A stretch of 64,000 nt of DNA from Micrococcus cohnii (GTDB lineage: Bacteria; Actinomycetota; Actinomycetes; Actinomycetales; Micrococcaceae), in NCBI RefSeq assembly GCF_014205175.1, contig NZ_JACHNA010000001.1:1178001-1242000 (forward strand). The letters run 5' to 3'. The translations under genes were made by a program, and so were the position numbers. Shown here piece by piece: positions 1 to 7,613 of this stretch. A model generated the notes under the pieces. It made no database searches. It had not been told where the DNA came from and saw only the letters and a program-made list of their open reading frames with translations. Each line of letters begins with the position of its first letter. Within the stretch, counting starts at the first letter, position 1.

Positions 1-2907
1 GCCCTTGTTGATGGCATCCTGGGCGTCCTTCAGCGCGCTGTCGAGCTCGGACCCAGAGCCCGACGGGGCCTCGGCGTCCTTCTCGTCACCCTTGTCTGCC
101 TCGGAAGAGTCAGAGCCCTCCTCGCCGTCCTGCGCCTGCCCCTCGCGCGGGGTCACGGCGCCGGACTCACCCTCGAAGACCTGGTCCAGGGCCTCGTCGA
201 GGGTGTCGGCGAAGCCGACCTTGTCACCGAAGGAGACGAGCACCTTGCGCACCGTCGGGTACGAGGTCGTGCCCGACGAGCGCACGTACACCGGCTGGAC
301 GTAGAGCACGCCGCCGGCCACCGGGAGCGTGATCAGGTTGCCGCTGATCACGTCGGAGGCTCCCTGACGCAACAGGTTCAGCTGCTGTGAGACCTGGTCG
401 TCGGAGTCGAAGTTCGCCTGCGCCTGGCCGGGCCCGGGCACCGTCGTCTCACGGGGAAGCTCCAGCAGACGCAGAGTGCCGTAGCCCTCGGCTCGTTGGC
501 CGTCCTCACCGGTGCCGGCGTCGCCGTCAGCGGCCAGGAACCCGTAGAGCACATTGCGCTGCTGCGTGCCCTCGGTGATCTGCGGGATGAACGTGCTGGT
601 CAGCGAGAACGAGGGCTCCTTCTGACCTGGCATCTGCATCGTCATGTAATACGGCGGCTGCTTGACCTTCTCGTCCTTCTGCGTCGGGTCCGACGGAACG
701 GACCACGCGTCGTTGTTCTCGTAGAAGTCGTCCGGGTCGGTCACGTGGTAGCGGCCCAGCAGCTCGCGCTGCACCTTGAACATGTCCTGCGGGTAGCGCA
801 CATGGTCCATCAGCTGGGCGCTCATGTCCCGGTAGGACTTCAACGACGAGGGGTACACCTTCTGCCACGCCTGCAGCAGCGGGTCCTGCTCATCCCACGC
901 GTACAGGGTGACCGAGCCGTCATAGGCGTCCACGGTCGCCTTCACCGAGTTGCGGATGTAGTTGACCTCGCCGGAGAGAGAACGCTCCCCCGTCAGGGAG
1001 TCCGTGGTCGCCTCGCCCAGCGCCTGGCCGGCCGAGTACGGGAAGGCATCGGAGGTGGTGTACGCGTCCACGATCCAGGTGACGCGCCCGTCGACGATCG
1101 CCGGATACGCCTCGGAATCGGCGGTCAGGTACGGGGCCACCTTCTCGACCCGCTCGACCGGGTCCCGGTCGTAGAGGATCTGCGACTCGGAGTTCACATC
1201 CGAGGACAGCACCATTTCCGGCGAGCCGAACTTCACGGCGTAGACCAGCTGGTTGAACCACGAGCCGACCTTCGGGCCGCCGTCGCCGGAGAATGTGTAG
1301 GCGGTGTCCTCCGAGGAATCCGCCGACTGCGGGCGGTCGCGCTCCTGCGGCGCCGCACCCTCAGGGGCGCCCACCACCGAATACTCGGGCGAATTGCGGC
1401 CGAAGTAGATGCGCGGCTCATAGTCCTCGTCGGAGCTGAGCTTGCCCGTGCTCGGGATGCCCGAGAGCAGGAACTCGGGGCGGCCACCCGCACCGACCTC
1501 GGAGGCGTCGGCGGCGACCACGCCGTAACCGTGCGTGTAGATGGTGTGGGCATTGACCCACGACTGATCCTCGGACACGTTCACATCGCGCACCGAGATC
1601 ACCGTGTCGCGCTTCTCACCGTCGATCTCATACCGGTCGACGTGGAGCGTGTCCGGGAAGTCGTAATACGGGCGGAACTGCTGCAGCTGCCCGAACGTCT
1701 GGGACAGCAGGTTCGGGTCCATCAGGCGCAGGTTCGCCGTGTTCGCCGCCTCACCGGCCAGAGCGCCCTTCTCGGCCTGGGTCGATCCCTCGTAGTCGGT
1801 GACCTCGACCTTGTCGAGGCCGTAGGCCTCACGGGTGAAGTCGATGTTGCGCTTGATGTACTCCGACTCGAGCGAGCGCTCCGAGGGCTGCACCTGATAC
1901 TGCTGCACCAGGAACGGATACCCCGTGCCGACGACCAGCGCCGTGATGACCAGCACCGAGGTGCCGATGATCGCCGGCCGCCACCGGCCCCGCAGCGCCG
2001 CGAACACGAACAGTCCCGCCACGATCAGGGCCGTGACCGCGAGAATCGCCTCGGTCGGGATGACCGCGTTGACGTCGGTGTACATGGCGCCCGCCCACTC
2101 GCCGTCCTGGGACTGCAGAGTTCGGTAGCGCTGCAGCCAGAAGCCGACGCCCTGCAGCAGCACCAGCAGCGCGGCCACGACGCCGATGTGCCGACGAGCC
2201 CCCGGCTCCACGGTGACCCCGCCGCGCTCCTCGATGCGGATGCCGCCGTAGAGGTAGTGCACGAGCAGCCCGGCGATGCCCGCGATCAGCACCACCGAGT
2301 TGAGGAACGCGAGCACCAGCCCCAGGAACGGCAGGGTGGCCATGTAGAAGCTCAGGTCGAGGCCGAACTGCGGGTCGGTCCGGCCATAGGGCACCTGGTT
2401 GAAGAACAGCAGCACGGTCTGCCAGCCGTTCATGGCGGCAGACCCCGCGAACACGGCGAGCACTGCCGGAACGGCGAGGAAGACGAGCCGGCGCACCGGC
2501 TCGAGCTGACGCTGGTATCGGCCCAGCGAGTCACGCGCGCCGCGCGAGCCGTCCTTCGGTCGGCTGCGCCACCCCCGGTGCAGGGCGAACCAGACGGCAA
2601 GGCCCATCACGAGCGCGGCCACGGCGAACAGTGCGGCACGAGTGCCGAGCTCGGTCCAGTACACCTGGGCGAAGCCCAACTGGCTGTACCAGAGCACGTC
2701 GGTGTACACGACCGTGAACAGCACGAACAGCCCCACCAACAGACCGACCGCGATGATCGTCAGCAGCAGGGCACTGGGACGTCCAGGCCCCTCACGGCGC
2801 GCGGACGGCCTGGAACCCCGGCCGCCTCCCGCGCCGCCGGCCGAGCCGTCTGACCCGTTCTGGGGCGGACCGCCAAACGGTCCGAAGCTCTCGCGTGCGA
2901 AGCTCAC
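1..2907 (-). CDS. UPF0182 family large membrane protein, 3' end cut off
   Basis: This frame runs from a GTG at 2907 off the left edge of the window (969 codons visible). The start follows a good GAGGAGAGGAAG ribosome site, and the mature protein begins VSFARESFGPFGG. The first third holds several hydrophobic segments (roughly bases 1900-2750). The rest is a long soluble domain, then an acidic Glu/Asp/Ser-rich linker (about bases 60-190) and a short helical tail. That layout and length (the family is usually near 980-1000 residues) match UPF0182, a widespread actinobacterial and cyanobacterial membrane family of unknown function. The stop codon lies outside the window, probably only a few codons away. 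It sits 51 bases downstream of the PDZ-protease gene on the same strand and may be co-transcribed with it. Confidence 0.85.
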   Translation of the reverse strand, partial: MSFARESFGPFGGPPQNGSDGSAGGAGGGRGSRPSARREGPGRPSALLLTIIAVGLLVGLFVLFTVVYTDVLWYSQLGFAQVYWTELGTRAALFAVAALVMGLAVWFALHRGWRSRPKDGSRGARDSLGRYQRQLEPVRRLVFLAVPAVLAVFAGSAAMNGWQTVLLFFNQVPYGRTDPQFGLDLSFYMATLPFLGLVLAFLNSVVLIAGIAGLLVHYLYGGIRIEERGGVTVEPGARRHIGVVAALLVLLQGVGFWLQRYRTLQSQDGEWAGAMYTDVNAVIPTEAILAVTALIVAGLFVFAALRGRWRPAIIGTSVLVITALVVGTGYPFLVQQYQVQPSERSLESEYIKRNIDFTREAYGLDKVEVTDYEGSTQAEKGALAGEAANTANLRLMDPNLLSQTFGQLQQFRPYYDFPDTLHVDRYEIDGEKRDTVISVRDVNVSEDQSWVNAHTIYTHGYGVVAADASEVGAGGRPEFLLSGIPSTGKLSSDEDYEPRIYFGRNSPEYSVVGAPEGAAPQERDRPQSADSSEDTAYTFSGDGGPKVGSWFNQLVYAVKFGSPEMVLSSDVNSESQILYDRDPVERVEKVAPYLTADSEAYPAIVDGRVTWIVDAYTTSDAFPYSAGQALGEATTDSLTGERSLSGEVNYIRNSVKATVDAYDGSVTLYAWDEQDPLLQAWQKVYPSSLKSYRDMSAQLMDHVRYPQDMFKVQRELLGRYHVTDPDDFYENNDAWSVPSDPTQKDEKVKQPPYYMTMQMPGQKEPSFSLTSTFIPQITEGTQQRNVLYGFLAADGDAGTGEDGQRAEGYGTLRLLELPRETTVPGPGQAQANFDSDDQVSQQLNLLRQGASDVISGNLITLPVAGGVLYVQPVYVRSSGTTSYPTVRKVLVSFGDKVGFADTLDEALDQVFEGESGAVTPREGQAQDGEEGSDSSEADKGDEKDAEAPSGSGSELDSALKDAQDAINKG

Positions 2908-2958
2908 TGCACTTCCTCTCCTCGCCCCGCCGAGCGCGGGGCCTGACCTGACGCGGCC

Positions 2959-4101
2959 TCAGCCGCACGTACGCACCCCGTCCGGGGCGGAATCCTCTGC
3001 CACGGCCCGCAGAACGGCGCGCGCGGTGCCGACCGTGTCCACGGCGTAGACGGTGATGCCCTCGGGCACGCGTCCGTCCAGGTCGGCACAGTTGTCCTGC
3101 GGGGCCAAGAACACCTCGGCGCCGACCCGCCGGGCACCGCGCACCTTCTGCGCGATGCCGCCGATCGGCCCGACGCTGCCGTCCTCCGTCACCGTGCCGG
3201 TCCCGGCGATGTGCCGCCCGCCGGTCGCCTCACCCGGGGTGAGGCGGTCGATCACCGCCAGGGAGAACATCAGCCCGGCGGAGGGGCCACCGATCTCGTC
3301 CAGTCGCATCTCGACCTCCACGGGGACGTCGTAGTCGCGCTGCAGGTACACGCCCATCTGCCACCGCTGCCCCGCGTTGGCCGGCGCCGGCGCCACGGGC
3401 ACCTGCACCGTGCTCGTCTCGCCGTCGCGGCGGATCTGCAGGCGCACAGGATGTCCCTGCGAGGCGTCGACGACCGAGACGAGCGACTCCATGCCCGTGA
3501 CCGGCTCATCACCGGCGCGCAGCAGGACGTCGCCGGAACGCAGCACCTCGCCCGCTCGCGATCCCTCCGCGATCTCGCTCACGACCAGGTGGCTCTCATA
3601 GTCCACGCCGAGCTCGCCGAGCGCGGCGGCCACTGCGACCTGCTGGGACGAGACCATGGCGGCGCTGTTGCCCCGGGAGACCTCCTCGGCCGTGGTCCCG
3701 GTGGGATAGACCGTCTCACGGGGGCTCAGGTCCTGCCCGGGGTCGAGCAGGGCGGCCACGAGGTCCGGGAGCATCGTCGTGGAGGTCGGCGGCCCACCGA
3801 CCATCACCGTGGTCAGGTCGAGCCGGCCGCTCCCGCCGTCCTCCTCGACCTTAACCGGAAGATCGGCCCCCGCGTCGACGGCCACACTCAGCACCTGTCT
3901 GCCCTCGAGCTCGCCGAGCACGTCGATTGCCGGACCGGGCCCCTCGACCAGATAGGGGGTCGGAGCGCACAGCGCCACGGCAGCCGACACGACGGCGACG
4001 GCTCCGGCCAGCCGACGACGTCCGGTCGCCGCACCGGACCGACCGGCAGGGCGCGCGGCGCGCTCGTCGGCGGCGCGGGCGGGGCGGCAGGAGCGGGACA
4101 C
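2959..4101 (-). CDS. PDZ domain, Lon-like (S16) membrane-anchored serine protease
   Basis: The product has 380 residues. One N-terminal membrane segment (about residues 30-47, before TPYLVEGPGP) is followed by a PDZ domain (about 160-235) and a C-terminal Lon-type peptidase domain. The catalytic Ser is in GGPSAG and the catalytic Lys in IGGIAQKV, the S16 Ser-Lys dyad. There is no AAA+ ATPase part, so this is the YlbL-type secreted or anchored Lon-like protease, expected to face the cell exterior. The start is GTG at 4101. A TAGACT -10-like hexamer lies on the minus strand at 4169-4174. It shares strand with the UPF0182 gene downstream, a pairing I believe is common in actinobacteria. The substrate is unknown. 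Confidence 0.88.
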   Translation of the reverse strand: MSRSCRPARAADERAARPAGRSGAATGRRRLAGAVAVVSAAVALCAPTPYLVEGPGPAIDVLGELEGRQVLSVAVDAGADLPVKVEEDGGSGRLDLTTVMVGGPPTSTTMLPDLVAALLDPGQDLSPRETVYPTGTTAEEVSRGNSAAMVSSQQVAVAAALGELGVDYESHLVVSEIAEGSRAGEVLRSGDVLLRAGDEPVTGMESLVSVVDASQGHPVRLQIRRDGETSTVQVPVAPAPANAGQRWQMGVYLQRDYDVPVEVEMRLDEIGGPSAGLMFSLAVIDRLTPGEATGGRHIAGTGTVTEDGSVGPIGGIAQKVRGARRVGAEVFLAPQDNCADLDGRVPEGITVYAVDTVGTARAVLRAVAEDSAPDGVRTCG

Positions 4102-4223
4102 GCGGCGACCTCGTCTTCACGTCGTGGGCAGGACTGTCACAGGTGACGGACAGCCCCGAGGTCGTCTCAGTCTACCGATCGGGGCGCGCCCGGCGACCCG
4201 ATGGGCGGATACCCTTGGGTGCC

Positions 4224-5630
4224 ATGACCCACGACTCGCAGAACCGCGGACAGGACAACGAGCGCGATCCCCTCGAGGACATGCTGCGCCAGCTCTTCGG
4301 CGGGCAGGCGCCCGACGCGGACGAGGTGCGGCGTGCCATGGAGAACATGGGCGGCGCTCCCGGCGGCATGGGCGGCTTCGACCCGTCGCAGATGGACCCG
4401 GCGATGATGCAGCAGGCCATGGCGCAGTTCCAGTCCATGATGAACGCGCAGGCCTCCTCGGACTCCGGGCCCGTCAACTGGGACCTGGCCACCCAGGCCG
4501 CCCGGCAGGCCGTCGCCGGCTCGGATCCCTCCGTCGGTACCTTCGCCCGGCGCGAGGTGGACGACGCCCTGCGTCTGGCGGAGATGTGGCTCGACGGCGC
4601 GACCGCGACCGAGCAGACCGGGCTGATCGGCAAGGCGTGGTCGCGGGCCGAATGGGTCGAGTCCACGATGGACAACTGGCGCCGCCTCACCGAGCCGGTG
4701 GCCACCTCGATCTCGAACGCGATGTCCCAGGCGATGCAGCAGCAGCTTCCGGGCCAGCTGCCCGAGGGGATGGACGGCATGCTCGGCGGGCTGGCCCCAA
4801 TGCTGCAGAACATCGGCGGGCAGATGTTCGGCATGCAGCTCGGCTCGGCGATCGGGGCCCTGGGCAAGGACGTGCTCACCGGCTCGGAGACCGGGTTCCC
4901 GATCGCCGGGCACACCCTGTCAATGGTGCCGACGAACATCGAGGAGTTCGGCGACGGGTTGAACGTGCCGGACGATCAGCTGCGGATCTACCTGGCCCTG
5001 CGCGAGGTGGCGCGTCTGCGCCTGTTCCTGCACTCGCCGTGGCTCGAGCGGGACCTGTTCGCCGCCATCGAGCAGTACGCCGCGGGCCTGCGGATGGACG
5101 TCGAGGGCATCGAGTCCGCCGCCGCCTCGGTCGACCCGATGGATCCGGAGTCGATGCAGCAGGCGTTCACCGGCACCTCGTTCATCGCCGAGCCGGACGC
5201 GACGCAGCGGGCCGCGCTCGAGCAGCTTGAGCTGCTGCTGGCCCTCATCGAAGGCTGGGTCGACGTCGTGGTGACGGAGGCGGCGGCTCCCCTGGAGTCC
5301 GCCGCCGCGCTGCGCGAGACGATGAACCGGCGCCGGGCCTCCGGTGGTCCGGCCGAGCATGCGTTCGCCGCGCTCGTGGGCCTCGAGCTGCGCCCCCGGC
5401 GGCTGCGCGACGCCGCGGCGTTCTGGGAGGAGATCACGCGCTCTCAGGGCAAGGAGTACCGAGAGGATCTGTGGCGTCACCCCGAACGACAGCCCACCGC
5501 CGAGGACCTGGATGATCCGACCGGCTATGCCGAGCGGCGCCGCGCGACCGACGCCTCGACCGACGCGCTGGACCAGGAGCTGCGTCGCCTGCTCGACGGC
5601 GGGTTCCCGGACGCCCCAAAGGAGGGCTGA
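4224..5630 (+). CDS. DUF2342/zincin-like 'zinc-dependent metalloprotease' family protein lacking HEXXH histidines
   Basis: The product has 468 residues. A Met/Gly-rich low-complexity N-terminus (GGAPGGMGGFDPSQ, MMQQAMAQFQSMM) precedes the conserved helical body. The frame is open upstream, but ATG 4224 fits the family N-terminus (MTHDSQNRG, then DPLEDMLRQLFGG). The family is named a zinc metalloprotease because some members carry HEXXH. Here the matching spot reads R260-E-V-A-R264 in LREVARLRLF, with both histidines replaced by Arg, so zinc hydrolysis by that motif is unlikely. A weak TACCCT hexamer at 4210-4215 ends 8 bases before the ATG. The gene is transcribed away from the PDZ protease. 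Family assignment is fairly sure; function is unknown. Confidence 0.8.
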   Translation: MTHDSQNRGQDNERDPLEDMLRQLFGGQAPDADEVRRAMENMGGAPGGMGGFDPSQMDPAMMQQAMAQFQSMMNAQASSDSGPVNWDLATQAARQAVAGSDPSVGTFARREVDDALRLAEMWLDGATATEQTGLIGKAWSRAEWVESTMDNWRRLTEPVATSISNAMSQAMQQQLPGQLPEGMDGMLGGLAPMLQNIGGQMFGMQLGSAIGALGKDVLTGSETGFPIAGHTLSMVPTNIEEFGDGLNVPDDQLRIYLALREVARLRLFLHSPWLERDLFAAIEQYAAGLRMDVEGIESAAASVDPMDPESMQQAFTGTSFIAEPDATQRAALEQLELLLALIEGWVDVVVTEAAAPLESAAALRETMNRRRASGGPAEHAFAALVGLELRPRRLRDAAAFWEEITRSQGKEYREDLWRHPERQPTAEDLDDPTGYAERRRATDASTDALDQELRRLLDGGFPDAPKEG

Positions 5631-5668
5631 GCCGGGCCTGACGCCGACCGCCCCGACGGTGGCCGCCG

Positions 5669-6394
5669 TCACCGGGGCGCGTCGTCCGGGCTGCGCTCGG
5701 GGGTGTCGGGTTCGGGCACCTGATGGGCCTGCAGCCCACGTCCGGTGGCATAGGTGACCCCGTCGAGGAACGCCATCGCCTCGCCGTAGCGAGGAAACCG
5801 GTCGACCAGCCGGCGGAAGGCCCGGCCGTGGCCCGGTTCGATCAGGTGGGCCAGCTCGTGGACGAGCACGGCGTCCCGCACCCAGCCCGGCATCGGCGCC
5901 AGCTGAGCGCTGATGCGGATCCGCCGCGTCTCCGGGGTGCACGAGCCCCACCGGTGCCGCTGCCTCGTCGAGTACACGACCGCGCTCGGCGCCGGTGCCT
6001 CGGGCAGATGCCGGGCGCGCAGCTGTTCGGCCCGCCGACTCAGCTCGGCCTGCTCTTGCGCGTCCGGGCGCGCGGATACGTCCGCGGCCGGCAGCGGTCC
6101 CTGACCACGCGGGCCCGCGCCGTCTGCACCGACGGCCTCGGCACCGCTGCGGGACGCCGCGGGTGGGGCTTTGGCGATCATCGTGCGGATCCACGCGCGC
6201 TCCTCACCTCGGCCCAGTCCCGCCGGCATGAGCACCCGGAGCCGTCCCTGCCGCCAGGACGCGGAGATCGTCTTGCGTCGTGCGGTGGAGCGGACCAGCT
6301 CGATCGGGACGCCGTCGACGTCCAGCAGCTGGGTGCTGCGACGGGTCGGGGCCGAGCGACGGGCGGAGTGCGAAGAGGCTGGCATGCGGGCCAT
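5669..6394 (-). CDS. YgjP/DUF45-type M48-like metallopeptidase
   Basis: The product has 241 residues. The C-terminal half has the metalloprotease core HELAH (in VLVHELAHLIEPGHG), where the two His and the Glu would bind zinc and activate water; the third ligand is probably the His of PGHG. Upstream is the family signature RWGSCTPETRRIRIS (SprT/YgjP-like WGSC). The N-terminal part (VPIELVRSTARRKTISASW) resembles the beta-rich start of the family. ATG 6394 is chosen because the protein then begins just before this conserved region. It is convergent with the preceding gene and divergent from the ThiF-like gene. The physiological substrate is unknown for this family. Confidence 0.82.
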   Translation of the reverse strand: MARMPASSHSARRSAPTRRSTQLLDVDGVPIELVRSTARRKTISASWRQGRLRVLMPAGLGRGEERAWIRTMIAKAPPAASRSGAEAVGADGAGPRGQGPLPAADVSARPDAQEQAELSRRAEQLRARHLPEAPAPSAVVYSTRQRHRWGSCTPETRRIRISAQLAPMPGWVRDAVLVHELAHLIEPGHGRAFRRLVDRFPRYGEAMAFLDGVTYATGRGLQAHQVPEPDTPERSPDDAPR

Positions 6395-6541
6395 TGTCTC
6401 CGATGCCCGCCCCGCGCGACGCGGCTGAGCAGCACAGCAGGGGCGCGTCACCACGGCTGTGGACGACGCTCCCAGGGCCTGCGGGCGACGGGCACGCTGG
6501 TGGGCGAACACGTCGCACACCGGCAGAGAGGGACCCGTCAC

Positions 6542-7582
6542 ATGCGCATCGACCACCGATTCCGACCCGTGCAGATCGCCCCGGGCCACGTCCAGATCGG
6601 CACGGGACCGCAAGCGGTCCGCCTCGAGACCGAGGTACCCGGCGTGCCCACGCTGCTTGACGAGCTCACGGACGCGCAGGGCTGGACGGGCAGCCTGGAC
6701 GCGCTCGCGCGCCGCTGCGGGATCTCCGGGCCCGCGCTGAGGAGCCTGCTCAGACGACTGACGCCCGTGCTCGACCCACACGCGTCCGGGGACGCCTCCG
6801 AGGCCCCCGGCTGCCCGCCGGACGGTGGACCCCGGATGCCGGAGCAGGCGCAGGTGCTGGGCCTGGGCCGCACCGGCGCGGCGATCGTGCTCGCCCTGAC
6901 CGAGGCCGGCGTGCAGCGGCTCGCGCTCGGCGACGACTCCCCCGTCGGACTCGAGGACCTCGGCACCGGATTCGCCGCACGCGACGTCGGACATCCGCGT
7001 GCCGCGGCCCTGGCCCGCCGGGTGGACGAGCTGCAGCAGCGCGCCCTGTGCCTGCCCTGCCCGATGCCGCGCGAGTCCGGGCACGGGCCCGGCAGCGCAG
7101 AGCGCGCGCTCGGTCCCTGGCTCGGCGAGGTGACAGTCGTGGTCACTCGCGGTGCCTGGGACCCCGGCCTGCTGGCCCGCGCGGGCGCCGCCGGTCAGCC
7201 GACGCTGCCGGTCGTGCTCGACTCGACCGGGGCCGATGTGGGCCCGTGGTGTGCCCCCGGCGCGCCGGGGTGCCCGCTGTGCCTGGAGAGCGAACAGGAG
7301 CGCGATGACCCGCTGCGTGCTCGCCGTCTGCGGGCCCTGCGTCACGCCGGCGCGGGGCGGGAACCGATCGCGACGGCGCAGTCAGTCGCGGGCCTCGTGA
7401 CCCAGCTGCTGCACCGGGGTCCGTCCGCGACCGGCGGTCTCCGGTGGCGTCTGGACGACACGACGGACGGGCCCGCGCTGAGGCGCGCTCCGGTCTCCGC
7501 GCGCCCGGGGTGCGTGTGTGCCGTCCCCACGGACGTGTGGCTGGACGATGCGCAGGCCGCGGCGCTGCTGGGGGCGGTGTGA
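6542..7582 (+). CDS. ThiF/E1-like adenylyltransferase-fold protein with N-terminal winged-helix-like region
   Basis: The product has 346 residues. The start ATG 6542 follows an AGAGAGGGA ribosome site 8 bases away. Residues 1-80 (QIAPGHVQIGTGPQ, then RRCGISGPALRSLL) look like a small winged-helix domain. Residues about 100-230 hold a Rossmann core with GLGRTG in place of the usual GXGGXG and LGDDSPVGLEDLG where E1 enzymes bind ATP and magnesium. Cysteine pairs lie later (GCPLCLE, and CVC near the C-terminus), possibly structural zinc ligands. This architecture resembles the E1-like proteins of RiPP and TOMM systems, but no precursor peptide or cyclase gene lies beside it. Function is therefore unassigned. 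Confidence 0.72.
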   Translation: MRIDHRFRPVQIAPGHVQIGTGPQAVRLETEVPGVPTLLDELTDAQGWTGSLDALARRCGISGPALRSLLRRLTPVLDPHASGDASEAPGCPPDGGPRMPEQAQVLGLGRTGAAIVLALTEAGVQRLALGDDSPVGLEDLGTGFAARDVGHPRAAALARRVDELQQRALCLPCPMPRESGHGPGSAERALGPWLGEVTVVVTRGAWDPGLLARAGAAGQPTLPVVLDSTGADVGPWCAPGAPGCPLCLESEQERDDPLRARRLRALRHAGAGREPIATAQSVAGLVTQLLHRGPSATGGLRWRLDDTTDGPALRRAPVSARPGCVCAVPTDVWLDDAQAAALLGAV

Positions 7583-7613
7583 GCGCGCTCGCGCGATGCT
7601 CCCGCCGCCCCGT

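Noticed and set aside
496-2853. A 785-codon open frame on the plus strand
   Set aside because: It lies antisense to UPF0182; its Arg/His/Gly-rich composition is the typical shadow of a GC-rich gene and shows no domain.
2959-4101. Full Lon protease
   Set aside because: There is no AAA+ ATPase or Lon N-domain; only PDZ plus the S16 peptidase domain.
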